Assembly (NCBI RefSeq): GCF_004364975.1
Contig: NZ_SOBW01000009.1
Span: forward strand, 1-64,000
From: Gelidibacter sediminis
Lineage (GTDB): Bacteria > Bacteroidota > Bacteroidia > Flavobacteriales > Flavobacteriaceae
Direction: 5' to 3'
DNA: 64,000 nucleotides
Translations under genes and position numbers: made by a program
Shown: one piece after another, positions 27,455-35,992 of the stretch
Numbering within the stretch: the stretch's first letter is position 1
Layout of the letters: each line of letters starts with the position of its first letter
Notes under the pieces: generated by a model
The model's database searches: none
What the model saw: the letters and a program-made list of their open reading frames with translations, nothing else
Told to the model about the DNA's origin: nothing

Positions 27455-29304
27455 TGTCAGATATTATTCAACTTTTACCAGATCATGTTGCTAATCAAAT
27501 TGCGGCAGGAGAGGTCGTGCAACGTCCTGCATCTGTGGTCAAGGAATTACTTGAAAACGCCATTGATGCTGAGGCAACCTCCATTAAATTAATTCTTAAA
27601 GATTCAGGCAAAACCCTTGTTCAAGTTATTGATAATGGGAAAGGCATGAGCGCTACCGATGCGCGATTGAGCTTTGAGAGACATGCCACTTCTAAAATTC
27701 GGTCTGCTGATGATTTGTTCAGTTTGCATACCAAAGGCTTTAGAGGTGAAGCATTGGCGAGTATTGCTGCAATAGCCCATGTTGAATTAAAATCTAAGCA
27801 AGACGCTGATGAACTTGGAACATTAATAGCCATTGAAGGCAGTGAAATTAAAACCCAAGAAGTCACCGTTACACCAACTGGAACATCAATCGCTGTAAAA
27901 CATTTGTTTTTCAACATCCCTGCGCGTCGTAACTTTTTAAAATCAAATACAGTAGAGCTACGCCATATTATTGATGAATTTCATCGTGTTGCTTTGGCAC
28001 ATCCCAATATTGCATTTGCAATGTATCATAATGGGAGTGAGCTGTTCAACTTACACGATAGCAATTACCGTCAACGTGTGGTTCATATCTTTGGTACTAA
28101 AACCAATGAGAAATTGGTACCTGTTGAAGAGACTACTGAAGTACTGAAAATTTCAGGATTTGTGGGGAAGCCACAATTCGCCAAAAAGACAAAATCAGAA
28201 CAATTCTTTTTTGTCAACAACAGATTTATAAAAAGTCCTTACCTCAACCATGCCATTAATGCAGCTTTTGACGGATTGATTAAGGACGGCCACCATCCCA
28301 TCTATTTTTTAAATCTAACGGTCGATCCAAAATCGATTGATATCAATATCCATCCTACAAAAACCGAAATTAAGTTTGATGATGAGCATACCTTGTATGC
28401 CATTTTAAGGTCATCGGTCAAACATAGTTTAGGGCAGTTTAATATAGCACCGGTATTGGATTTTGAATATGATACCAATTTAGATACGCCCTACAACTAT
28501 AAAGATAAAGGCGCCCAAACCCCTACTGTTGAAGTAGATCGGGATTATAATCCGTTTCGAGAAGAACGTTCATTTGGCAAACAGACTACAGCTTTTAAGA
28601 AACAAACGCCAAATAATTGGGACAGCTTGTATGTGGGGTTGGAGTCTAAAGGCACACGCGATGCTCAAGATTTCAGTCAAGTGGAATTTGAAAGTGAACC
28701 TGAAAACGTTTCGTTATTTGGCGATCAGTCATCACATGACACGGCTCAAAGTACATATCAATTTCAGAATAAGTATATTATCAGCACCATAAAATCTGGC
28801 ATGTTGATGATCGATCAGCATCGTGCACATCAACGCATTTTATACGAAGGCTTGTTGAAAAGTATGACAGTAAAGGAAGCGGTTAGTCAACAATTATTAT
28901 TTCCCTTACAATTGCATTTCACCAGAGCGGAATTAACGATCTTAAAACAGTTACAGAGCGATTTGGAAGCTACAGGGTTTGTGTTTTCTTCTATTGATGA
29001 AAAGCAAGTAGAGATTACCGGCCTGCCTATAAATGTACCAGATAGTGAAGTATCAATTATTTTAGAACAACTTATTGGAGATGTAGAACAAGAGGTGCCA
29101 GATAGCCATTTTAGTGCCACAGACCTCTTGGCAAAATCTATGGCAAAAAGCTTAGCAATAAAAACAGGACAGTCCTTATCAAATTTAGAGCAAGAACATT
29201 TAGTAAATAGTCTCTTTGCCTGTAAGGAGCCTTCTGTATCACCCACCAACCGCGCCACATTTATTACCCTTACGATTGATGAGGTTGACAGAAAATTTAT
29301 GTAA
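27454..29304 (+). CDS. mutL: DNA mismatch repair protein MutL
   Basis: 616 residues. The GHKL ATPase N-terminus is canonical: LPDHVANQIAAGEVVQRPASV, ELLENAIDAEAT, DNGKGM, HATSKI and TKGFRGEALASI. Residues about 335-430 are a variable linker; about 435-616 form the dimerisation domain. The metal-dependent endonuclease motif is only partly kept (DQHRAHQRILYE instead of DQHAxxExxxxE), and no CPHGRP-type zinc motif is seen near the C-terminus (FACKEPSVSPTNR). MutL couples MutS mismatch recognition to strand removal. The ATG overlaps the preceding stop by one base; rhomboid genes follow. Confidence 0.97.
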   Translation: MSDIIQLLPDHVANQIAAGEVVQRPASVVKELLENAIDAEATSIKLILKDSGKTLVQVIDNGKGMSATDARLSFERHATSKIRSADDLFSLHTKGFRGEALASIAAIAHVELKSKQDADELGTLIAIEGSEIKTQEVTVTPTGTSIAVKHLFFNIPARRNFLKSNTVELRHIIDEFHRVALAHPNIAFAMYHNGSELFNLHDSNYRQRVVHIFGTKTNEKLVPVEETTEVLKISGFVGKPQFAKKTKSEQFFFVNNRFIKSPYLNHAINAAFDGLIKDGHHPIYFLNLTVDPKSIDINIHPTKTEIKFDDEHTLYAILRSSVKHSLGQFNIAPVLDFEYDTNLDTPYNYKDKGAQTPTVEVDRDYNPFREERSFGKQTTAFKKQTPNNWDSLYVGLESKGTRDAQDFSQVEFESEPENVSLFGDQSSHDTAQSTYQFQNKYIISTIKSGMLMIDQHRAHQRILYEGLLKSMTVKEAVSQQLLFPLQLHFTRAELTILKQLQSDLEATGFVFSSIDEKQVEITGLPINVPDSEVSIILEQLIGDVEQEVPDSHFSATDLLAKSMAKSLAIKTGQSLSNLEQEHLVNSLFACKEPSVSPTNRATFITLTIDEVDRKFM

Positions 29305-29332
29305 TTTTAATTAACGTAAAGACTTAAGAAGC

Positions 29333-30082
29333 ATGAGAGGAATTACAGATACCGTTAAACATTTGCTCATTATAAATGTGTTGATGTTTATTGGGACAAT
29401 TACCATCCAAAATGGTGTATTTTATAATTGGTTTGCCTTACATTTTCCCAAAAATGATTTATTTCAACCATGGCAAATTATTACCCATATGTTCATGCAT
29501 GGAAATTTGATGCATATTGCTTTTAATATGCTGGCCTTATGGATGTTTGGCACAGCTGTAGAACAAGTTTTTGGCGCCAAAAAATTTATTTTCTTCTATA
29601 TTTCTGCTGGTTTGGGGGCGGCACTTGTTATGCTGGGCGTGTACTATTTACAGTATCTTCCTAAGGAGTCAGACATATTATCAGCCGGGTTTACATCAAG
29701 TCAAATACATGAAACGCTTACTACTGGTAAAGTCATGGATGGTATCAATGCGGCACAAAGGGAACAATTGCAAAGTATGTACAACATCTTCAACTCGTCT
29801 ATGGTTGGGGCTTCAGGAGCTATATTTGGTGTATTGGTGGCCTTTGGTATGTTATATCCTGAATCTAAATTGATGCTCATTTTCTTACCTATTCCTATAA
29901 AAGCCAAATATTTTATTCCTGCCATTATTGCGTTAGACTTAATTTCAGCAGTTACAGGATCATCGTTTTTTAGCCCTAGTAATACGGCCTATGCAGCGCA
30001 TCTTGGTGGTGCCCTGACAGGTTTCTTGATGATGTGGTATTGGAAGAAAACACAATTCAATAAAAATCGTTGGGATAGATGA
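29333..30082 (+). CDS. Rhomboid-family intramembrane serine protease (first of a pair)
   Basis: 249 residues with about six membrane segments. Key motifs: the HGNLMHIAFNMLALWMFG segment (rhomboid H-x2-N region), catalytic serine in GASGAIFGVL (about residue 162), and the histidine of AAHLGGALTG (about 223). These form the Ser-His dyad of rhomboids, which cut membrane proteins within or near the bilayer. Substrate unknown. It is downstream of mutL and overlaps the second rhomboid gene by four bases (ATGA), so the two are translationally coupled. Confidence 0.93.
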   Translation: MRGITDTVKHLLIINVLMFIGTITIQNGVFYNWFALHFPKNDLFQPWQIITHMFMHGNLMHIAFNMLALWMFGTAVEQVFGAKKFIFFYISAGLGAALVMLGVYYLQYLPKESDILSAGFTSSQIHETLTTGKVMDGINAAQREQLQSMYNIFNSSMVGASGAIFGVLVAFGMLYPESKLMLIFLPIPIKAKYFIPAIIALDLISAVTGSSFFSPSNTAYAAHLGGALTGFLMMWYWKKTQFNKNRWDR

Positions 30083-30951
30083 CTTCATTAAATCAAGATA
30101 TAAAAGAGAAGTTAAGGACCCTTAATGTACTCGAGAAAATAATTGCTATTAATGTGGTGGTGTTTTTGGTGGGGTTATTACTCGCCGTTTTTATAAAGAC
30201 GGGAAGTAGTCTATATTGGTTAGAGTTGCCAAAAAATCTGGGTGAGTTTATTTTTAAGCCTTGGAGCATTATAACCTATGGATTTACACATTATGGTCTG
30301 TTCCATCTGTTGTTCAATATGATGGTGCTTTACTTTGTGTCTCAAATGATGCTTAATTTATTTGATTCTAAATTGACTTTAAAAATCTATTTTTTGGGAA
30401 TCCTTTTGGGCGGGCTGTTCTTTTTGTTTGCCTATAATGTCTTGCCCAATGATTTTTTAAAGCCAGCTGGGGCTTTAGTTGGGGCCTCGGCAGGTGTTAG
30501 GGCATTGTTGATTTTTTTATGTGCCTATATGCCCAACACACAAGTTAGGTTGTTGATATTTAATGTTAAATTATGGCATTTGGGAGTTGCTATGGTAGCC
30601 TTTGATCTTATAGGTTTATTTGGATCTAACCAAGGAGGAACTATAGCCCATTTAGGCGGCGTTGCATTGGGATATTTCTATGCCAAACAGTTAACAAAAG
30701 GTAATGATATTGGTCAAGGATTTGAAAAACTTATGGATTGGGTTGCAAATTTGTTTGATAAAAGCGGGAAATCGCCCTTAAGAACTGTACATAAGCGCAA
30801 ATCAAATACGGTAGCAGGCCATAATAAATCAGAGTTTAAGGAGTTTAATAAGCAAAAGCAAATAGATCTTATCTTGGACAAAATAAGCAAAAGTGGTTAT
30901 GAAAGTCTGACAGAGGAGGAAAAAGCTTTTTTATTTAAAGCTAAAGACTAA
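30079..30951 (+). CDS. Rhomboid-family protein with C-terminal extension (second of a pair)
   Basis: 290 residues. The rhomboid core has THYGLFHLLFNMMVLYFVS, the serine motif GASAGVRALLI (about residue 139) and the histidine motif IAHLGGVALGY (about 195), so the catalytic dyad is present. A cytosolic tail (about 215-290) ends in a helical motif, IDLILDKISKSGYESLTEEE, found at the ends of many Bacteroidota rhomboids. It overlaps the first rhomboid by four bases and is followed 5 bases later by an EEP-family gene. The two copies are quite different, so the duplication is old. Confidence 0.9.
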   Translation: MTSLNQDIKEKLRTLNVLEKIIAINVVVFLVGLLLAVFIKTGSSLYWLELPKNLGEFIFKPWSIITYGFTHYGLFHLLFNMMVLYFVSQMMLNLFDSKLTLKIYFLGILLGGLFFLFAYNVLPNDFLKPAGALVGASAGVRALLIFLCAYMPNTQVRLLIFNVKLWHLGVAMVAFDLIGLFGSNQGGTIAHLGGVALGYFYAKQLTKGNDIGQGFEKLMDWVANLFDKSGKSPLRTVHKRKSNTVAGHNKSEFKEFNKQKQIDLILDKISKSGYESLTEEEKAFLFKAKD

Positions 30952-30956
30952 GTTCA

Positions 30957-31979
30957 ATGTCAAAACTCAATCTCTTCAATAAGTTTGTGTTTTTCATAAA
31001 TAGCATTGTAGCCACCATATTATTGCTGTCTTATCTATTGCCATACGTGGAACCAGAACGCTCTGCATTTATATCCGTATTAAGTCTGACTGTACCATTT
31101 CTTATTATCGTTAACATATTATTTGTGATTTATTGGCTTTTATCAGTTAAAAAGCAGCTTTTATTGTCGCTTATAGTGCTTTTAATTGGCTTTAATCATA
31201 TCGCATCATTATACAGATTTTCTGCTTCTAAGCATGTGGAAGATGACGCTAATATTGCTGTAATGAACTATAATGTGCGTTTGTTTAACTTATTTAAATG
31301 GATACCCAACCCAGACGTGCCCTTTGAAATAAGTCAATTTATTAAAGACAAAAAGCCAGACATTATCAGCATGCAAGAATACCGCCCAGATGACGGTCTT
31401 GCGCTCCAGGAGTACTATAAATTTGAAGTGCTCTCTGGAAACAAAATAAAAAATGGGCAAGCTATATTTTCGAAATTTCCAATCATAAATAAAGGTTCAA
31501 TTGAATTTCCCAATACTTATAACAATGCTATATTTGTAGACGTTGTAAAAGGTAAAGACACAATAAGAATTTATAATGTGCACCTCCAATCATTGAAAAT
31601 TGATGCGAGCACTGATCCTCTAAAAAATGAAACTTCGGAAAACCTATTTAAACGTGTAGGCAATACATTCAGGTTGCAACAGGCTCAAGCCGATTTATTT
31701 TTAGAACATAAAGCGAAAAGTCAATACAAGGTGATCATTTGTGGCGATTTTAATAACACCGCATACTCTTATGTGTACAATAAAATTAAGGGAGACAATT
31801 TGAATGATGCCTTTGTAGAGGCAGGTAACGGTTTTGGCCGCACCTTCAATTTTAAATTTTTTCCGGTACGCATTGATTTTATAATGGCTGATGACAATTT
31901 TGAAATCAATAATTTTAAAACTTTTGAAATCGGTTTCTCTGACCATTTCCCCATAATGAGTAAAGTTAAGGTGAAGTAG
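30957..31979 (+). CDS. Membrane-anchored endonuclease/exonuclease/phosphatase-family protein
   Basis: 340 residues. Three membrane segments (about 7-30, 38-60, 65-85) precede a soluble EEP (DNase I-like) domain (about 97-340). Conserved EEP features are NIAVMNYNVRLFN, DIISMQEYR (metal-binding Glu), VHLQSLK, CGDFNNTAYS (catalytic Asp-x-Asn) and SDHFPIMSKVKV (final Asp-His). The family includes nucleases and sphingomyelin or inositol phosphatases, so the substrate is open. It is the last gene of the mutL-rhomboid run, 5 bases after the second rhomboid. Confidence 0.88.
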   Translation: MSKLNLFNKFVFFINSIVATILLLSYLLPYVEPERSAFISVLSLTVPFLIIVNILFVIYWLLSVKKQLLLSLIVLLIGFNHIASLYRFSASKHVEDDANIAVMNYNVRLFNLFKWIPNPDVPFEISQFIKDKKPDIISMQEYRPDDGLALQEYYKFEVLSGNKIKNGQAIFSKFPIINKGSIEFPNTYNNAIFVDVVKGKDTIRIYNVHLQSLKIDASTDPLKNETSENLFKRVGNTFRLQQAQADLFLEHKAKSQYKVIICGDFNNTAYSYVYNKIKGDNLNDAFVEAGNGFGRTFNFKFFPVRIDFIMADDNFEINNFKTFEIGFSDHFPIMSKVKVK

Positions 31980-31982
31980 GGG

Positions 31983-32030
31983 TCAGTTTTCAGTTGGCAG
32001 GTATCAGTTTGCAGTTATCAGTTTGCAGTT
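31983..32030 (+). repeat. Degenerate CAGTTGGCAGT-type intergenic repeat, copy 2
   Basis: Five CAGTT units in 48 bases (TCAGTTTTCAGTTGGCAG, ATCAGTTTGCAGTT, ATCAGTTTGCAGTT), starting 4 bases after the preceding stop codon and followed by CAATCAACAATCAACA. Related to the stretches at 26727 and 47532. Confidence 0.65.
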
Positions 32031-32077
32031 TTTTGGTAGCAAAAGACAATCAACAATCAACACTCTCCACTCTTCAA

Positions 32078-32395
32078 TTAAAAATTCATCATCATCCAAC
32101 AATCCGTGGCATCAGCAATCATGTGGATGACTAGTCCAAGACCAATAAGTCTGGTTTTCCTAAAAAATAGAAGCCCCACATAAATTACCATAGCGTAATA
32201 GGTGTGCAACGGATGGAAATTTATACTGCAACGCCCAGAATCAAAGAGAGGTACGGCTAAGAGGTGGTCTAAATCAATAATCATGGTGGCAATCATTATC
32301 AAAAATGCCCGTTTCCATGCCGATTTAAAAAATAGGAATGCTACTGCCAGAGGCATCCCAAAATGAATACCATAGTGTATAATGGATTGAAGCAT
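32078..32395 (-). CDS. DUF6122-family small integral membrane protein
   Basis: 105 residues with about four short hydrophobic segments and several conserved histidine/aspartate residues near them: HYGIHFGMP, MIIDLDHLLAVP, NFHPLHTYYAMV and IHMIADATDC. The His/Asp pattern resembles membrane metal-dependent hydrolases (YdjM/LexA-regulated type), which is a possible but unproven relation. I match it to the Bacteroidota DUF6122 group. Its start overlaps the WbqC-like stop by one base, so it is in the same operon. Confidence 0.75.
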   Translation of the reverse strand: MLQSIIHYGIHFGMPLAVAFLFFKSAWKRAFLIMIATMIIDLDHLLAVPLFDSGRCSINFHPLHTYYAMVIYVGLLFFRKTRLIGLGLVIHMIADATDCWMMMNF

Positions 32396-33015
32396 TATTG
32401 CGGTAATTGTTGGCGCTCCAAATACAACAAGGCATTTGGGCCTTCGTTAAATATCAAATCGAGGATGCTTAAGTTTGAGATAAAGCCAAATTTGTCATCA
32501 AACACCTGAACATAGGGGGTTAATGGTTGCTGCTGTTCCTTTCTATGTGCTGCTAAATAACGGTAATCTGTTTTACCCTGCGGGTCAAGTTCAAACTCGG
32601 TGGTGTAATCAAACTCTAAATTGTACTGAAGACATTCTAAAACAGCCTCTAAACATTTAAAGTTAAATGCCATTAAATTTGTTGCTTCTTCTTGAAATAA
32701 ATGCAGAAGATCGTGTTCATAAAATTCGAAAAAAGGCGAACTACTATAGGCTGATAGTATTGATTTCCAATGCAAATCCTGCCAATTGTCATCATTCGAA
32801 ATGGTGATGTCTTTGTAGAGCTGTCTGTTTTTTTGCGAATAAACTACAGGTACCGTCAATGGCATTTTACCTTGTGCGCCGTAAATGGTCATGCGGTTTC
32901 TATAGGTTTGCTTCTGATAATTATCATATACTTCAAAAGTTACTCTTCTCGCTTGTACCACCGCAACACATTGTGCAATGCTAGGGAAATAAGTAGGATG
33001 AAGTAAAATGTCCAT
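32395..33015 (-). CDS. WbqC-family protein
   Basis: 206 residues. The N-terminus LLHPTYFPSIAQCVAVVQA and the segment TYRNRMTIYGAQGKMPLTVPV with W-x-x-LHWKSILSAYSSSPFFEFY are characteristic of the WbqC family (PF08889). Family members sit in polysaccharide or amino-sugar gene clusters in some bacteria and are proposed to act in sugar-nucleotide modification, but the reaction is not firmly known. It is 15 bases downstream of lepB and shares one base with the DUF6122 gene, so it is co-transcribed with both. Confidence 0.88.
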   Translation of the reverse strand: MDILLHPTYFPSIAQCVAVVQARRVTFEVYDNYQKQTYRNRMTIYGAQGKMPLTVPVVYSQKNRQLYKDITISNDDNWQDLHWKSILSAYSSSPFFEFYEHDLLHLFQEEATNLMAFNFKCLEAVLECLQYNLEFDYTTEFELDPQGKTDYRYLAAHRKEQQQPLTPYVQVFDDKFGFISNLSILDLIFNEGPNALLYLERQQLPQ

Positions 33016-33029
33016 AAATGAATAGCAAC

Positions 33030-34571
33030 TTATTTTGACGCTCTTCGTTTACGCCATGTATTGAACCCGAAAACAAGGCCTAACACTACTAAAAAAGGAA
33101 TAAAGTAGGATACTAATTTACCGTTTCCACCAACTGTGGTAAAAAAACGTTCCCAACGCGGACTTTTCCCATCCCAACTCATCCAAACCAAAACAGGTTT
33201 ACCCACAACGTGGTCAAAAGGCACAAAGCCCCAAACGCGAGAATCTTGTGAATTATGACGGTTGTCTCCCATCATCCAATAATAATCTTGTTTAAACGTA
33301 TACTGGTTGGTTACTTGACCATCAATACTAATTTGATTGCCGTTTATTGAAAGATCGCGTCCTTCATAAGCAGTAATGACACGTTTGTATAGCGGTAAAT
33401 TTTCAGGGGTTAAGGTAATGGTTTTCCCCTTTTTAGGAATGTATAATGGACCGAAATAATCATTATTCCAATTGTAAGCTGCGTTCATTGGAAAAATTCC
33501 AGCGTCACGATTGCCCAAGGAATCTTTTCGGATTTCAATTGAAGCTATATTTGGATGGTTTTTTGCTCTAGCAACCGCTTCTTCAGTAGCCGCAGGAATA
33601 ATCCATTTATCATTTTGTTGGTCATAACCCAAACCGTCAGTCATATCAAAGCGCTTCAAAATTTCATATACTTGTGCATTTGAGGCAATCTGTCCCTGAA
33701 AAGTGATATTATATGAAAATTGAATGCGTGCACGATCATTAAGTACATTTTGTTTGCCATTAATGTATACATAGCCGTCTCTTATAGACAGCGAATCTCC
33801 TGGTAAACCAACTGCACGTTTGACGTAATTGGTTTTCTTATCAATGGGTTTGTAATAGTGCTTGTCCGTATGACGCATATCTAACATGGTATCTACCGGC
33901 CAGTTAAACACAACAATATCATTTCGTTTTATATTCTGAAAACCAGGGAGTCTCATATACGGTAACTCTGGTTTAGACAAATATGATTTTACTTTTAAAA
34001 CAGGAATGGTATCATGGACCATGGGGGCGGCGACAGTTGTCATTGGTAACCGGGCGCCGTAATGAAATTTACTCACAAACAAAAAATCACCTACTAATAA
34101 GGTTTTTTCTAAAGATGATGTTGGAATCGTAAATGGCTGAATGAAGTACGTATGTACTATCGTAGCCGCAACAATAGCGAAGAGGATAGAACTGATCCAA
34201 TCTCCAGCTGCCGATTTTGGATGTAAACTTCTGTCTTTAAAGTGTTGAACATCTGAAAAATAATTCAAATAATAGTTGTAAAACCCAAGCGTGACCAAAG
34301 CCAAAACCGTATCAGTAGTAGTGTTTTTTCCAAAACTTCTAGCGGTTTCAACCCAAACCACTGGAAACATAATTAAATTAACTATAGGAACAAATAATAA
34401 TATAGTCCACCACCATGGTCTATTGATAATTTTCATTAAAACCACCGCATTGTAAACAGGAATAAAAGCTTCCCATGCCTGTCTGCCAGCTTTTATGTAC
34501 AATTTCCATGTGCCAAGTCCGTGGATGATTTGTACCACGAAAAAGAAGATAATCCATTCAGTTAATGTCAT
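33030..34571 (-). CDS. lepB: Signal peptidase I
   Basis: 513 residues, much longer than E. coli LepB (324), as is common in Bacteroidota. An N-terminal membrane region with about three segments (about 5-110; a DUF5684-like extension) precedes the S26 core. The catalytic serine is in PTSSLEKTLLVGDFLFVSK, the general-base lysine in NYVKRAVGLPGDSL, and the GDNRHNSQDSRVWGFVP motif closes the active site. A long insertion (about 280-420) separates the two parts. A final membrane segment lies at about 490-508. It removes signal peptides from Sec-exported proteins at the inner membrane. Its own -7 box lies between dapB and lepB. Confidence 0.95.
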   Translation of the reverse strand: MTLTEWIIFFFVVQIIHGLGTWKLYIKAGRQAWEAFIPVYNAVVLMKIINRPWWWTILLFVPIVNLIMFPVVWVETARSFGKNTTTDTVLALVTLGFYNYYLNYFSDVQHFKDRSLHPKSAAGDWISSILFAIVAATIVHTYFIQPFTIPTSSLEKTLLVGDFLFVSKFHYGARLPMTTVAAPMVHDTIPVLKVKSYLSKPELPYMRLPGFQNIKRNDIVVFNWPVDTMLDMRHTDKHYYKPIDKKTNYVKRAVGLPGDSLSIRDGYVYINGKQNVLNDRARIQFSYNITFQGQIASNAQVYEILKRFDMTDGLGYDQQNDKWIIPAATEEAVARAKNHPNIASIEIRKDSLGNRDAGIFPMNAAYNWNNDYFGPLYIPKKGKTITLTPENLPLYKRVITAYEGRDLSINGNQISIDGQVTNQYTFKQDYYWMMGDNRHNSQDSRVWGFVPFDHVVGKPVLVWMSWDGKSPRWERFFTTVGGNGKLVSYFIPFLVVLGLVFGFNTWRKRRASK

Positions 34572-34620
34572 CTGATAAGTTTTAATTTAAATTGTCAATC
34601 TAGAGTTTCAAACTGATCAA

Positions 34621-34628
34621 CAAAGATA
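34621..34628 (-). promoter_or_regulatory. -7 promoter box for lepB (TATCTTTG)
   Basis: Exact TAnnTTTG on the minus strand in the 96-base gap between dapB and lepB, 50 bases before the lepB ATG. It suggests lepB can be transcribed separately from the par-dap genes upstream. Confidence 0.5.
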
Positions 34629-34667
34629 TTGTTTGTGATAAATTATAAATTTAATAAGGGTAGTAAG

Positions 34668-35369
34668 TTAACCAATGTTTAACACATCCTTCATAGTAAA
34701 AACTCCCTTTTTTCCTGCAATCCATTCCGCGGCAATAACAGCGCCAAGCGCAAATCCTTCACGATTATGAGCGGTATGTTTTATTGAAATAGTATCTACT
34801 GAAGATTTATAGGTCACCTCATGGGTGCCTGGCACATCCGCAATACGTTTGGCATCAATGTATAATTCTTTAGGTTTTGCCGCGTCTAACGTCCATGTTC
34901 CATATTTTGAATTTTTAATAATATCTTCAGCTAATGAAATGGCAGTACCACTTGGAGCATCTAATTTTTGAGTATGATGGATCTCTTCCATACTGATCGT
35001 GTATTCTGGCAAATTAGCCATCAATTTGGAAAGAGTTTTATTCAATTCAAAAAAGATATTTACCCCTAAGCTAAAATTTGAAGCATAGAGAAATGAACCT
35101 TCTCTTTCTTTACATAACGCGATAACTTCATCGTAATGTTGCAACCACCCTGTGGTTCCTGAAATTACAGGAACATTGTGTGAAAAACACTTTAAGATAT
35201 TATCAACGGCGGCATCAGGCGTACTAAAATCGATGGCTACGTCAATTCCATCTAAATTATAAGACTCAGTGTCTTTATCTACCTTTAATGCAATGTCGTG
35301 TTGTCGATTTAGCGCTATGTTCTCAATGGTTTTGCCCATCTTGCCATATCCTAGGAGACCTATTTTCAT
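34668..35369 (-). CDS. dapB: 4-hydroxy-tetrahydrodipicolinate reductase
   Basis: 233 residues. The dinucleotide-binding start MKIGLLGYGKMGKTIE, the VAIDFSTPDA segment, SGTTGW, and the active-site motif EEIHHTQKLDAPSGTA (paired histidines and KxDxPSGTA) identify DapB. It reduces 4-hydroxy-2,3,4,5-tetrahydrodipicolinate in lysine and diaminopimelate (peptidoglycan) synthesis. It lies 2 bases after the DUF5683 gene in the parA-parB-DUF5683-dapB run. Confidence 0.97.
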   Translation of the reverse strand: MKIGLLGYGKMGKTIENIALNRQHDIALKVDKDTESYNLDGIDVAIDFSTPDAAVDNILKCFSHNVPVISGTTGWLQHYDEVIALCKEREGSFLYASNFSLGVNIFFELNKTLSKLMANLPEYTISMEEIHHTQKLDAPSGTAISLAEDIIKNSKYGTWTLDAAKPKELYIDAKRIADVPGTHEVTYKSSVDTISIKHTAHNREGFALGAVIAAEWIAGKKGVFTMKDVLNIG

Positions 35370-35371
35370 AG

Positions 35372-35992
35372 TTAAAATTTAAAATTTAACGTCACACCTA
35401 AGTCGGTGGAATTTTCTTGTTCATTAAATTGAAAATGTGGTTTAAGCGCCAAATTTTCGTCTAAATTATATTGTAATAAATGCGCATCTACATTGGCATC
35501 TATTATATTAAGTGCATAGAGACCGAAGGTTATCAGTAATGATAATTCCTTGTTGCGACGCAAAGTGTTTTGTGCACGAATGAGTCCGTCATTTGATACT
35601 TTTGGAGTGGGACCGTCTCCATAAAACTCGTCGTCAGTATGTCCGGCCAACCGTCTTTTATAGATATCGCGATAGCGGTTGTATTGCTTATCATTATCCA
35701 AATAAATATAGATTCCAGTACCAATTGCTGCATATACAATAGGGATTTTCCAATATTTTTTATTGTAAGCTTGGCCTAAGCCTGGAAGAATTGCAGAATA
35801 AAATGCCGCTTTTGATGGCGCCAAAATATTTAGAGGTTTCCTTGTAACACTATCTATAACAACATCATTAGATAGGGCTTGGGTGGTTGTTGTTGGTGAT
35901 GTTGGGATAGAATCCGTTTTGGTTTGTGAAAATCCGGAGACAGAAACAAAGCATAAAATAAAAAGAGAGATATAAATGCGTTTATTTAGCAC
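35372..35992 (-). CDS. DUF5683-domain exported protein
   Basis: 206 residues with a signal peptide (about 1-22; ends GFSQ). The conserved domain PSKAAFYSAILPGLGQAYNKK followed by WKIPIVYAAIGTGIYIYL and YNRYRDIYKRRL matches DUF5683 proteins of Bacteroidota. Two or three hydrophobic segments suggest an envelope location, and the terminal LGVTLNFKF resembles a beta-strand that ends in an aromatic residue, as in outer-membrane proteins. Function unknown. It overlaps parB by 11 bases and is followed after 2 bases by dapB. Confidence 0.85.
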   Translation of the reverse strand: MLNKRIYISLFILCFVSVSGFSQTKTDSIPTSPTTTTQALSNDVVIDSVTRKPLNILAPSKAAFYSAILPGLGQAYNKKYWKIPIVYAAIGTGIYIYLDNDKQYNRYRDIYKRRLAGHTDDEFYGDGPTPKVSNDGLIRAQNTLRRNKELSLLITFGLYALNIIDANVDAHLLQYNLDENLALKPHFQFNEQENSTDLGVTLNFKF

